Of a stretch of 64,000 bases of DNA, positions 7,545 through 16,554 are shown in pieces (position 1 is the first letter of the stretch; each line of letters starts with the position of its first letter). The position numbers and the translations under genes were made by a program. The notes under the pieces are model-generated. The model was not told the origin of the DNA. It did not search any database and worked only from the letters and a program-made list of their open reading frames with translations. Source of the stretch: CAWGXG01 sp963826505 (GTDB lineage: Bacteria; Chloroflexota; Anaerolineae; Aggregatilineales; Aggregatilineaceae); NCBI GenBank assembly GCA_963826505.1, contig CAWGXG010000006.1, positions 248,001 through 312,000 of the forward strand, written 5' to 3'.

Positions 7545-9764
7545 TCAGGTGGCATAGAACACCCCCGCCGCTAACCCAAATCTCAGGTATTCGTCTAAGG
7601 CGTGGCGCAGATTGGCTTCGCGCTGGGGCTGTTTCAGATGGCTGAACACGCCCATTTCTGATCCATCTTCTGCACCGGTGAATATCTCTCTGGCAACCGC
7701 CAGATCAAGCTGCATGTAGGCCGGATCGCCATACACGTCAGAGGTGAAAATCGGCATTACGTAGGCCCGCAGGCGGCGCTGTACATCGGAATCGGTGACG
7801 TCTTTCAGCAGCAGGTCCGGCTGGCAGCGGTAACGGCGCGGAGTGCGCGATTCATCCGGAACATGACAGAAGCGCACGCAGCCGATCTGCCGCCGTTCCG
7901 CCGTGACGACGTCCGTAAAAATCGATTCGCTGGCGTCCAGGCTGCGCACGTTCACGGTACCGATGCAAGTGCTCGTGTTCAGGGTGACATGGCTGCCGGG
8001 CGCGTTGACCGCCGGGAGCGTTTCAGACTGGATGATGCTGTCGCTCACCGTTAGGGTGGGGACAGTCTCCGTCACGTTGATGGCCCCCAGGATGCAGCGC
8101 GTGATGTCAATGTCCAGCCGGTCGTTCTCTGTCGCGGGGTCCGCCGAGTCATTGACGTGCAGGCTTTCTACTCCCTGGACGATGGTGCAGTGACTCACGT
8201 TCAGCGCGGACAGATTGCCGATCAGTACCGTGAGCTGACCTTCGATCCACAACCCGTCGATGCTGAGTGCCCCCTGGTTAGTGGTGCTCCCCGAGGCAGT
8301 GCCGCGCACGGAGATATTGCCATCCACGTGCGGGCGCAGCCGGTTGGGCACGACGTGGCCCACGACCCGCTGTGTCACACCGGGCAGACCCGGCACGGGC
8401 TCTTCCGGCCAGTCGGCTGCGACGAGGAGCAGCTGGCTTTCCTCAGGCAGAAGCAGCGCCTGCGCGCCCTGCAAGTTTTCTTGATAGGTGCGGCTGTCCA
8501 TAATGGTAATGATGCCGACCGTACCTGCTGGCTGGGCGTTCCACTCGTTCACGGCTTCGGTCAGCGAATTGACGATTTCGCCGGGCACAGGCGCGGCCGT
8601 CTGGCTGACGCCGATCTGCCATGTCACCTCACGCGTCAGGCGCGCTTCGACCGTTTGGCGGCGATTGTATGGTCCGCCGCCCACATCACTGCTGAAGCCG
8701 TAGACGTAGCTGACTTCCACGCCGGTTACCGCGGCTACACCGCTGAGTATCGCCAGTCTGCCTAAAACCGGATCGATAGCCACTTGCGTGCTGAAAAAGG
8801 TGCCGTCAGCCCGCATAAACCCCTGGGTCATCGGTGCCGACCATCCGGCAGCACCCCATCCGGACAGATCGCAGATGATCAGTTCTTCCGGCAGCAGGGG
8901 TGTGTCCTGCCCGTTGAGATGGACTTCCAGCACCGGCTGAGTTCCAAAATAGGTCGTTTGCGGGATACCATCCCCGCTGATCACGGTGGCCCGGTACTGC
9001 TCCAGGTCATCGTACAGCGCCCGGCGGCGCAGGCGATCCGGCACGTTGAATTCTTCGGCCAGATGGCTGATGTCAGTTTCCGTTTGCGGGCGGTTGAACA
9101 ACGGCGCGTCGATGCCCATCGGGTGGAACCAGAAACGCCCCTCGGCGGCCGTGGTGACGGCGCGCGCTGTGCCGCGTGTCACGAGGTAGGGCTGGAGCCG
9201 CCACAGAAAAATGCCGATGTTGGGGATATTCCACTTACCGCCCGCGCTCTCTATGCGGCGGACTTCGCCCGTACGCGGGGCATTGGTGAAGGCCGTTTCC
9301 AGCAATTCCAACTGGTTGGTGTCGCGCAGATCGGGTGTGCGCACGTTGAACAGGCGAACGTGATTCATGTGCTGAGTCGTCGCCAGCAATTGGAAAAACT
9401 CGACCACGCGGGCGCGCCAGTTGGTGACATCGCGCGCTAACTGCTCCAACACGGCGGCGGTGCCTTTGCGCTGGCGGTAGCGCAGCGTGTTGGCAATGTA
9501 GGCGCGATTGGAGAAGATGTCGGCGCTCTCGACCGTTTGCAGCGGCGTCACGCCCAACAGATCGCCCAAATAGGGCAGTACCCATTCGTCCGCCGTCTCG
9601 ACGAACCAGTTTTCGTACAGCCCTTCGATGTCGCCTTCGACCAGCTCTAATTCCTGTGCGATCACGGCCAGCAGCGCCCGCAGCGGTTCTCCCTCGGCGG
9701 TGTCGCGCAGGCGATAGATCGCGGGAAGCAGTTGGTACAGGCGTTCAGAGTTTGGCCAGGTCAT
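7545..9764 (-). CDS. gpI-like baseplate protein (TIGR02242 type) with C-terminal beta-helix
   Basis: The N-terminal 130 residues match the phage tail protein I type seen in contractile injection systems: LYQLLPAIYRLRD, the EGLYENWFVETADEWVLPYLGDLLG block, and NRAYIANTLRYRQRKGT. These proteins form part of the baseplate wedge that links the gp6/J ring to fibres. The 739-residue length is far greater than phage gpI (about 200). The middle has further beta-rich domains, and from about residue 470 there is a parallel beta-helix (VDGNISVRGTASG, LSIDGLWIEGQLTVLIGNLSALNVSHCTIV, ITRCILGAINV, VSDSIIQS). It sits between the second J-like protein and the DUF6519 protein, so the operon carries two adjacent beta-helix proteins. 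Confidence 0.85.
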   Translation of the reverse strand: MTWPNSERLYQLLPAIYRLRDTAEGEPLRALLAVIAQELELVEGDIEGLYENWFVETADEWVLPYLGDLLGVTPLQTVESADIFSNRAYIANTLRYRQRKGTAAVLEQLARDVTNWRARVVEFFQLLATTQHMNHVRLFNVRTPDLRDTNQLELLETAFTNAPRTGEVRRIESAGGKWNIPNIGIFLWRLQPYLVTRGTARAVTTAAEGRFWFHPMGIDAPLFNRPQTETDISHLAEEFNVPDRLRRRALYDDLEQYRATVISGDGIPQTTYFGTQPVLEVHLNGQDTPLLPEELIICDLSGWGAAGWSAPMTQGFMRADGTFFSTQVAIDPVLGRLAILSGVAAVTGVEVSYVYGFSSDVGGGPYNRRQTVEARLTREVTWQIGVSQTAAPVPGEIVNSLTEAVNEWNAQPAGTVGIITIMDSRTYQENLQGAQALLLPEESQLLLVAADWPEEPVPGLPGVTQRVVGHVVPNRLRPHVDGNISVRGTASGSTTNQGALSIDGLWIEGQLTVLIGNLSALNVSHCTIVQGVESLHVNDSADPATENDRLDIDITRCILGAINVTETVPTLTVSDSIIQSETLPAVNAPGSHVTLNTSTCIGTVNVRSLDASESIFTDVVTAERRQIGCVRFCHVPDESRTPRRYRCQPDLLLKDVTDSDVQRRLRAYVMPIFTSDVYGDPAYMQLDLAVAREIFTGAEDGSEMGVFSHLKQPQREANLRHALDEYLRFGLAAGVFYAT

Positions 9765-9835
9765 AGCGCAGTCCGTTCACTGTAGGGCCGGGCAGCTAAT
9801 GTTATCGGCTGATGGTCCGCCCGACCCGCTCGCGG

Positions 9836-12601
9836 TCACTCTGTTTTCATCTTTGAAAGCGTGATGCCGGGCGGATTTACCATAAGCAATTCCGCTGGCA
9901 AAATCGCCGTCGCTGTGCTGTTCCAGCGCGCCGTTTGAGCGGTGAGCACGCTCGACAGCAGGTCGCCGACCGGATCGCCGTTGTCGTCAACGAGGTGGAG
10001 CTCGTCCAGGTCGACGGCGATCACGCCCTCTTCGCTGTGAATCAGGTGCACCATTTCGGCAGCAGTCACCGGTTGGGCGAAGGCACGCTGTGAAAACGCA
10101 AAGGCGGTTTCGATGGCGTCACGCACGGCGGCTTCGACGTCATCCCACACCAGGGCGGGATCCACCAACAGGCTGGCTTTGACGTGGAAGTAGCGCGGCT
10201 GGAAACTGCCCAGCTCCACCCGCTGCCAGGGATCGCGCGCGTTGTTGATCGCCGTGCGCAAATTGCCCAACAACGGCTCCTGCACAGCGCCGCCACTGTC
10301 CGTGGCAATCGTAATATGCACGATCTGCTGTTCGCCGCTCCACAAAGGGATCGTGAGCGCTTTGCTGATCCCGGCAAAAGCTCGCGCAAAATCGGTGAAA
10401 TCCTGCAAGGATACGATGCGCTCCAGCGTTCGAACCGTCAGGGGGGCGTTGTCGCGCGCGTCGTCCAGCGTTTCGGGATCGCCCGCGCCGGACGGAGCCA
10501 GCGGATTCTCCACGGTTTTAACGCCCAATGGCTTAGACTTGAGCAGCGTCAGGCTCTGGGCGGCGACTTCGCCGGTTGTGCCGATGCCGCTGCGATAGCG
10601 CGCCGTCACATTTTCCTGCCCGGTGGGCAGCCGCGCCCCGTGTTTGCCATCCCCGAAGATGACGGTCGAATTGCCGTCATTGTCGCGCCGCACGATGAAT
10701 TCTTTGTCATCCGAGGCCAACGGGTACAGGGACGATGCCTCGTCCCACTGCACGCCATCCACCCGAAGCTCCAGCGAGCTTTCCGTACCGCTGGCAGTAG
10801 TCGAGCTGGTGTAAGTCAACGGCGGCTTTTTGAGCGTAAAGCGCTGATTGGTTTGTGACCCCTGACCGCTGCCTAGGATTTCCTGCGCGACGGTTTCTCC
10901 GTGCGTGGCTTCCACGACGTTGGCGGTGAGCTTCAGCGTATCGCGCTTGTAGCCATAGGCCAGCGCCGTCGTAAATGTCAAAGTAGTACGTCCGCCGCTG
11001 TGCGTGATGTCCTTCAAAAAGTGGACTTCGCGGCGCGTCACCCCTTCGGCGTCGACCTGTTCCCCGCTCAGGGCGACCGGCTGGTTTTTCGCCAATCCCA
11101 GCACCAGCCCATCCAGCGTGATCGAGGTAGAGTCTTTGGCCACGGTGGTCGTGACAGGCAGGGCCGCCAGTGTAAGCTCTTCGCTTTTGAGGTACACCGT
11201 CGTCTCGCGCACCTTAAACACGGTCGGCTCAGCCGGCGAACCGCCATCCGCACGGCTGATGTCGAGCGCAGTCGTTTTGCCGCTGAGGCCGAAGTCGACA
11301 CGCGAGGCTTCGAGCGCCTTCTGAACCTGGTAAGCCGGGCGCTCATCCGTCGCCTGCGACACCAGGACTACCCAGCTATCGTTGTTAACGCCTTTTACGG
11401 CGCGCTCCAGATAGATGTCCGCGGCAGTGTAGGCCGCGCCCTGTGAATCCTGCCAGATAGTGCGGGCGCTGCTGCCGTCCCACCCGTTCTTATAAGGATC
11501 GGAATTTTTACCACCGCGCGTATCCGATGGTTTGGGTAACGTTTCCCAGCGCGGCGCATTATGCCCGAAGCAGGACGCCACCTCGCGAAAAACGTGCAGC
11601 GAGACACCCGGTGGCGGGGGAGCGGGAGAATAGCTCAGCAGCTCGCCCGCGGCCCAGTTGTACATCCCCAGCTTGGCCTGCAAACCCGCTTCGGACAGCG
11701 TCATGTTGTAGACCAGGCTGTCCACGTTCGCGCCGGTAAACGCGACTTGACCACTGAAACTGACCGATCCGCCGCTCGTGCCGGAGCCGCTCGATCCGCC
11801 GCTGCTGACGCTCGCCCCACTGCCGCTGCTGCTCAGAGTCTCCAACGCGGCGATCGTGTAATCGTGGTCGAAATCGGTCGTCGTATCCGTGATACGGCGG
11901 GCCGCCGTGCTGACCGTGCCGCCGCTGTTGTCGACCAGGAGCAGCATGTCGCCCTGCTGCACGTTGTTGTTCGTGCCCTGGATGTAGACCTGCGGAACCG
12001 TTTCGATATCGGCGATGGCCTGCGTCTTGGTCAGCTGCGGCCGCAGCGTGTTCCAGGCCGGATAACCGGTGAAGTCTTCGCTGGTTTCGAAGGTCTGCGG
12101 CGTTTCGCCCTGCTGGGCCGGAATGCTCTGGACCGCCGTTCCTTTGGGAATCAGGACAGTGTCGGGCGCGCCGTCGGCCTCTTCGAGCGCGAACGCCAGG
12201 TAGGTGGTCGCGGCGACGCCCGGACCCAGTTCGTAGCCAATAGCCCGCGCCAGTTCTAGCACGGAACGCCGCTCGGTAGCCGTACGCAGAAAGCCTTCAT
12301 TGGCGATGCGCTCCTGATAAAAGGTAAGAATATCCGCCGCGACCGCCCATACATCCAACATAGCAATCGCCGGATCGTCCGGCTCACGCGTGGTCAGATC
12401 GGCCAGGGGTTTTTGCCCGGCATGCTCGCCGTCGGGCAGGATCGAGCGCGTCAGGTTGGCGATCATGCGGGCCAGGAACGCCCCATGCGTCCCGATTCGG
12501 TAACGCAGACTGTTTTGCCCGGGCGGGTTGTAATGCTGCGGCTGTTCCGGCTCGTCGGGGCAGCAGTTGCAGGTATCCAGAAAATCGTCTGTGCGACTCA
12601 T
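9836..12601 (-). CDS. Putative baseplate assembly protein, gp6/J-like (second copy)
   Basis: This protein of about 920 residues belongs to the TIGR02243-type baseplate assembly proteins of contractile injection systems, related to phage J/gp6 wedge proteins (Afp11-like). Evidence is the N-terminal LRYRIGTHGAFLARMIANL and AVAADILTFYQERIANEGFLRTATERRSVLELARAIGYELGPG pattern split over residues about 35-130, a long variable middle with a Ser/Gly-rich linker near 260, and a C-terminal J-like core (RTLERIVSLQDFTDFARAFAGI, VTAAEMVHLIHSEEGVIAVDLDEL). The chosen start gives MSRTDDFLDTCNCC; an in-frame ATG at 12652 is possible. Together with the next gene upstream it would build the wedge ring around the hub. 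Confidence 0.87.
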   Translation of the reverse strand: MSRTDDFLDTCNCCPDEPEQPQHYNPPGQNSLRYRIGTHGAFLARMIANLTRSILPDGEHAGQKPLADLTTREPDDPAIAMLDVWAVAADILTFYQERIANEGFLRTATERRSVLELARAIGYELGPGVAATTYLAFALEEADGAPDTVLIPKGTAVQSIPAQQGETPQTFETSEDFTGYPAWNTLRPQLTKTQAIADIETVPQVYIQGTNNNVQQGDMLLLVDNSGGTVSTAARRITDTTTDFDHDYTIAALETLSSSGSGASVSSGGSSGSGTSGGSVSFSGQVAFTGANVDSLVYNMTLSEAGLQAKLGMYNWAAGELLSYSPAPPPPGVSLHVFREVASCFGHNAPRWETLPKPSDTRGGKNSDPYKNGWDGSSARTIWQDSQGAAYTAADIYLERAVKGVNNDSWVVLVSQATDERPAYQVQKALEASRVDFGLSGKTTALDISRADGGSPAEPTVFKVRETTVYLKSEELTLAALPVTTTVAKDSTSITLDGLVLGLAKNQPVALSGEQVDAEGVTRREVHFLKDITHSGGRTTLTFTTALAYGYKRDTLKLTANVVEATHGETVAQEILGSGQGSQTNQRFTLKKPPLTYTSSTTASGTESSLELRVDGVQWDEASSLYPLASDDKEFIVRRDNDGNSTVIFGDGKHGARLPTGQENVTARYRSGIGTTGEVAAQSLTLLKSKPLGVKTVENPLAPSGAGDPETLDDARDNAPLTVRTLERIVSLQDFTDFARAFAGISKALTIPLWSGEQQIVHITIATDSGGAVQEPLLGNLRTAINNARDPWQRVELGSFQPRYFHVKASLLVDPALVWDDVEAAVRDAIETAFAFSQRAFAQPVTAAEMVHLIHSEEGVIAVDLDELHLVDDNGDPVGDLLSSVLTAQTARWNSTATAILPAELLMVNPPGITLSKMKTE

Positions 12602-12665
12602 CGGCCTATATCCGTTTTCGTTAGGCGTTGCGTATCCTGTTCGATCGTGCATTTCCGGCTGTCAT

Positions 12666-15218
12666 TTACAGGCCGCCTTCCATCAGAAAATCGATCTTGC
12701 CGTTCTCCGGCTGGTTCGGATCGTTGTCCAGCAGGGCGATTTCCAGCCGGTTGATGATGATCTTGCCGTCCGCGATTTCACCGGCGGCGATCTGTCCCCA
12801 CCGTTGGAAGCGGTGCGGGCTGTCCGGCTTATCGTTGAGATCGACCCACAGCACGCCGGGCACGTCCATCGCGGCGGCAATCACCTGGCTAAGGTAGACG
12901 GGCTGTCCGAATGTGAAATTGTCAGGATGGAAGAATCCACGGCGGCCATCGGGCAGATCGGTGCGACTGAAGGTCGCCAGCAGGGCCTGCTTGACCTGGC
13001 TGCGGTAGTAACCCGGTTTGGCGCACACGGTCATCACGATTTCCAGCGGAACATAATGTGGCGCTTCAATTTCGACATCGTGCCCGGCCAGGCGGTAGCG
13101 TTCCAGGAATGCGCGCAGCTCGTCCTCAAAGCCAGGCGTGACGGCCAGCCCACCCTGGCGATCCACGGTGATGAACATGGTGTACCAACTGCCTGTCCAG
13201 CGCCGGGTGGCGACTGCCTTTTGAATCTGCGGGTGGCGCTGCACGACCGAGGCGTAATCGGCTTCGGTGACGGCCCGTTCCTGGATGCGGAAGGCTTGCG
13301 GCGCGTACTGGCGCACGTCTTCGGCGGGTTCCGGCGCGATGCCGCCGACGGCCGGTAACGGATTCCGAACGCGCGTAACGCCGCTGATGTTGGCGACGAG
13401 ATGCACCAGCGTTTCCGCGCCGACGTTGCCCGCCGTGCCACTGCCGATGCGGTAGGACGCTGTCAGCGAGGTGGAAGCGTCGGGCTGGCGGCCAAAGACG
13501 TCATCGCCAAAACGCAGTGTCGCCCGGCGGGTGTTGCCCATCTCGACCACAAACTCGGTGGCAAAGCGATCGCTGCCTAGCAGGTCTTGTTGGGTCGTCC
13601 AGGTATCCCCGCCGCCGGTTAAGGTCACATCGGGCAGCGCCTGGCGTGGATCCTGGCGCAGCAGGCCATTGACAGGTAACGCCCGCGCCCGGTTGTGATC
13701 GTACGGCTGGCTGAAGGTGATATCCAACTCCTGAAGCTCGGGACGGTAGCGTCGGATGCTGTCTAGTGGAGGAGCAAGCTGCTCTCCGGCGAAGGCATAG
13801 CCGTGGTCGGCCAGCACTACGTTGCCCTGAACGGTAGTGACATCGGCCACGGCCAGACCGTCGATGACGGTCGACACGCAGACCGGGAAGGGCAGCGCGT
13901 CAGCGGCATCCCACGCGATGGTGACAATCGGTTGGCTCAGGAGTTCGTCCATGCGTAGCGGGCCGGGCGTGCGCGTCCCGTCGCCGTTGAGCGCGGCCTC
14001 CGGGCTGACGTATGTCAGCCGGACCGCGTGGCGCAGCGCTGGATCGGCGTTTTCTGGGCGACCGGTAACGGGATCGATCTGCTGCTCGAAGATGATCACG
14101 TCGCCGCGCCGCAGCCGCAGCCGTTGGGCGGCGTCATCCCGCAGGGTGGCCTGAGTTGCGCCGCGCGGCAAACAGCAGTCTTCGTCGCCCCACGTATGCA
14201 GGTGCATGGTGTTGTGTGCGGCATACAGCACGATGTCGTGCTTGGGCTGGAAGATCACCGGTGACTGTTTTTCGAGCATGCGCGCGAAGTCGCTCGCGGC
14301 GATCAGGGCCGAGTCGCCCAGGCGGGTCGAGAACTGAGCGGGTATGTGGCTGACCGGGTCGACGGCGTACAACACCTGACCATCTCCGCCGGAATCCACT
14401 TCGAGGCACACCCAAGTGCGGGCGTTGCAGCCCTCGTGCATCACATAATTGAGCAGTCGGGCGTGACGTCGCAGGGAAGGTCGCTGGCGGGCGGTGCCCA
14501 AATAAGCTTCGGTCGCGACCGCGTCTTGATAGTAGCTGAGGTAATCCGCCGAATAGGCCAACAGCTCGACCAGCGCGATTCCAATGTCGGCCGGGGAACG
14601 CTCGCGCCAATCGGGCATGATGACCGACAGACGATCGAGCAGTACGCGGCGGAAGCTGGCGTAGTCTTTGGCCAGATAGTTAATGACCGGCTCGTCGTAC
14701 TGCTCTGGCGGGCATTCGTCGTCCGGCGCGCAATCAAATTCGCTCGGACATTCGACCTTGAACGAAAAATTGATCTCGGACAGGATCGGATCGAAGTCCT
14801 GTGGGGGATCGTCACTGGTGGGCGACAGCACCAGGCGCAGCGTATAGGCGGAAAAATCGCCAGCGGCATCGGTGCGCACCAGCAGCACCCGGTCGGGCTG
14901 GTCCAGAGCGGCGAAATAGGTCTCTTCGTCGGTCGTGATGAGGCCCGCCGCCGCCAGGGCGCTGGCATCGCTGGCGCGCCGCGCCCACACGACCGCCACT
15001 GGCGTCACACGCACCCCGCCCATGATGATGACGTTGTTGCGGTCCAGGGCCGCTGGCACCGTTTTGAAGCACCGCACCATCAGGGTTTCCTGCCGGGGAC
15101 TGCCCAACGGGATGGCGTCCTGATCCAGCACTTCCAAATAGGCGATGCCATTAATGGTCGGGTGGTCGTCTACGGCTTCGGCCCGGCGTTTGTCGCTGCA
15201 AACATAATGTGTGCCCAT
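12666..15218 (-). CDS. Putative baseplate assembly protein, gp6/J-like (first copy)
   Basis: This protein of about 850 residues is related to its downstream neighbour. Its N-terminal domain (MGTHYVCSDKRR... to about residue 150) contains a YLEVLDQDA segment found in eCIS baseplate proteins. It is followed by a Cys/Asp-rich linker (ECPSEFDCAPDDECPPEQYD) and the J-like pattern NYLAKDYASFRRVLLDRLSVIMPDWRERSPADIGIALVELLAYSADYLSYYQDAVATEAYL in pieces at about 185-250. The C-terminus has the wedge signature RIQERAVTEADYASVVQRHPQI and VYLSQVIAAAMDVPGVLWVDL. The short start (15218) is preferred over 15230 because the conserved protein begins at MGTHY. Role: wedge component of the baseplate. Confidence 0.87.
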   Translation of the reverse strand: MGTHYVCSDKRRAEAVDDHPTINGIAYLEVLDQDAIPLGSPRQETLMVRCFKTVPAALDRNNVIIMGGVRVTPVAVVWARRASDASALAAAGLITTDEETYFAALDQPDRVLLVRTDAAGDFSAYTLRLVLSPTSDDPPQDFDPILSEINFSFKVECPSEFDCAPDDECPPEQYDEPVINYLAKDYASFRRVLLDRLSVIMPDWRERSPADIGIALVELLAYSADYLSYYQDAVATEAYLGTARQRPSLRRHARLLNYVMHEGCNARTWVCLEVDSGGDGQVLYAVDPVSHIPAQFSTRLGDSALIAASDFARMLEKQSPVIFQPKHDIVLYAAHNTMHLHTWGDEDCCLPRGATQATLRDDAAQRLRLRRGDVIIFEQQIDPVTGRPENADPALRHAVRLTYVSPEAALNGDGTRTPGPLRMDELLSQPIVTIAWDAADALPFPVCVSTVIDGLAVADVTTVQGNVVLADHGYAFAGEQLAPPLDSIRRYRPELQELDITFSQPYDHNRARALPVNGLLRQDPRQALPDVTLTGGGDTWTTQQDLLGSDRFATEFVVEMGNTRRATLRFGDDVFGRQPDASTSLTASYRIGSGTAGNVGAETLVHLVANISGVTRVRNPLPAVGGIAPEPAEDVRQYAPQAFRIQERAVTEADYASVVQRHPQIQKAVATRRWTGSWYTMFITVDRQGGLAVTPGFEDELRAFLERYRLAGHDVEIEAPHYVPLEIVMTVCAKPGYYRSQVKQALLATFSRTDLPDGRRGFFHPDNFTFGQPVYLSQVIAAAMDVPGVLWVDLNDKPDSPHRFQRWGQIAAGEIADGKIIINRLEIALLDNDPNQPENGKIDFLMEGGL

Positions 15219-15286
15219 ACGTTTTTCCACCTGTCAGGTGAGCCGGTGGGGTCGTCCGGAGGTACCCGGCGCGCCCGTGCTCACCC

Positions 15287-15649
15287 TCACGCCTCTCGTG
15301 TGAACTGCTCCGTCCGCCGTTCTTGCGTGCGGCGGATCACGTAGCGGACTGTCACGGACAGCTCCGCGTTTTGGCTCTGGACGTCGACCGCTTCCAACTG
15401 GATCAGATCGCCGAGATACTGCTGCAAATTGCTTTGCACCAGGAATTGCAGCGTGGCGGCGACTTCCTGGCTGTTGGGCTCGAAGACCATTTGCAGCAGC
15501 CCGCTGCCAAAGTCGGGCCGGTTGACGCGCTCGCCCGGCACGGTGAACAGTAGCTGCTCCACCATGTCCCGAATATGATCGGCGTAGTCCGTGCTGGCGG
15601 TGCGGCCCTTGCTGTCGATGTGAAACGGGTAATCGATGTTCATGGTCAT
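15287..15649 (-). CDS. gp25-like baseplate wedge protein (Afp9 family)
   Basis: This small protein of about 120 residues has the GPW/gp25 fold: an N-terminal YPFHIDSKGRTAST strand, a helix IRDMVEQLLFTVPGERVNRPDFGSGL, the EPN segment, and terminal strands. The 'PGER..RPDFG.GL' motif is the recognised core of gp25, which nucleates sheath polymerisation at the baseplate. It starts 4 bp after the PAAR gene, so translation is probably coupled. Met3 is an alternative start. Order and size agree with Afp9/TssE-type components of other contractile injection systems. Confidence 0.93.
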   Translation of the reverse strand: MTMNIDYPFHIDSKGRTASTDYADHIRDMVEQLLFTVPGERVNRPDFGSGLLQMVFEPNSQEVAATLQFLVQSNLQQYLGDLIQLEAVDVQSQNAELSVTVRYVIRRTQERRTEQFTREA

Positions 15650-15653
15650 AGCG

Positions 15654-15989
15654 TCACGTTCCGATCACACGCGGCTGCGTCGTCACTACAATCGGCGGGC
15701 CCTGCGGGATTTGTTCGGCGCTCAAACAGAGTCCGGTGCTGGTCTGCAAAATGACGGGCTGTCCGTTCACAAAGACACGCGTCGCGGGAGCCAGCCACTG
15801 GACCCGCATACAGGGCTGGGGCTTGCCCGGTGGCACAGTGAAGGCGCAGCCCGCGATCAGGAATTGATCGGCCAGCGTCGCGACCGGCTGCCCGCTGACG
15901 AGCACCCGGCTGTTAGTGGTGATGACCGTCGTCTGGCCCGCGTGTGGGCAGATGATGGTGGCACCGACATGGACGAGTGGTCCTGGCAT
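15654..15989 (-). CDS. PAAR-like spike-tip protein (Afp10 type)
   Basis: A 111-residue protein with the layout of PAAR-type spike tips: N-terminal PGPLVHVGATIICPHAGQTTV, hydrophobic repeated strands (RVLVSGQPVATLAD; RVFVNGQPVIL) and cysteines at about 14, 48, 60 and 88 with a nearby His that could bind the structural metal. PAAR proteins sharpen the tip of the VgrG/gp5 spike that pierces the target membrane. A strong GGGAGGAG site lies 7 nt before the ATG. It stands between the spike gene and gp25, the usual place for this component. It carries no C-terminal effector extension. Confidence 0.85.
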   Translation of the reverse strand: MPGPLVHVGATIICPHAGQTTVITTNSRVLVSGQPVATLADQFLIAGCAFTVPPGKPQPCMRVQWLAPATRVFVNGQPVILQTSTGLCLSAEQIPQGPPIVVTTQPRVIGT

Positions 15990-16019
15990 AGCGTGTCTCC
16001 TCCCTGTTCTGCAGCAGGG

Positions 16020-16523
16020 CTACGTGATGACCAGCGCGCCCTGGTTGATCGTCACCGTAGGGCCGGTCATCATGATCGTCGCGCCTTGACCGTTGGAGAT
16101 CGTGATCCCCGTTTCGTTGATCAGGATCATGGCCCCCGACGTGCTCTTGAGCAGAATGCCCCCCGTACCCGGTACATCGCTGACGACAATGCTGTTCTGC
16201 CCGCTGGTTTGCAGGACGATGTTAGGCGAAGCGGGAAGTCCTGCCAGGGCCAGGGCCGGTACTTCGGCCGCCGATCCCCAGAAGCCCCCCGTCCAGATCG
16301 GATAATCAGGATCACCGGCCTCGAATTCGACCCACACGCCCGATCCGATAATGGGCACGAAATAGGTGCCCATCTGCGGGCCTGTGAGCGGCACGCAGGG
16401 CATAGCCCAACTCGAAAGTCCCACCCCCATTACGTCTGGTACCTGGACCTGCAAGCGCCCTTTTTGCAGGGGATCGATGTTGTTGATGACTGTTCCGCGA
16501 TATTTCCCGTAATATTCAGGCAT
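16020..16523 (-). CDS. Spike protein, baseplate assembly protein V / gp5 OB-fold
   Basis: This 167-residue protein corresponds to the C-terminal half of VgrG/Afp8 carried on its own gene. Residues 1 to about 85 form the OB-fold (YYGKYRGTVINNIDPLQKGRLQVQVPDV, AMPCVPLTG, GSGVWVEFEAGDPDYPIWTGGFWG). After that come short alternating strands (NSIVVSDVPGTGGILLKSTSGAMILINETGITISNGQGATIMMTGPTVTI split in repeats), consistent with the trimeric beta-prism spike. It sits downstream of the hub gene, so hub and spike are separate polypeptides here rather than one VgrG. Confidence 0.9.
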   Translation of the reverse strand: MPEYYGKYRGTVINNIDPLQKGRLQVQVPDVMGVGLSSWAMPCVPLTGPQMGTYFVPIIGSGVWVEFEAGDPDYPIWTGGFWGSAAEVPALALAGLPASPNIVLQTSGQNSIVVSDVPGTGGILLKSTSGAMILINETGITISNGQGATIMMTGPTVTINQGALVIT

Positions 16524-16554
16524 GCATCACTCTGTCAGAATTAACAGGCGGTAG

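Noticed and set aside
14346..15344. Long plus-strand open frame (332 codons) antisense to the first J-like baseplate gene
   Set aside because: It mirrors a conserved minus-strand gene, its translation has no domain pattern and no ribosome-binding site; GC-rich antisense shadow.
15636..16544. Plus-strand open frame of 302 codons over the PAAR and spike genes
   Set aside because: Both minus-strand genes have clear family motifs and good ribosome-binding sites; the plus frame has none.
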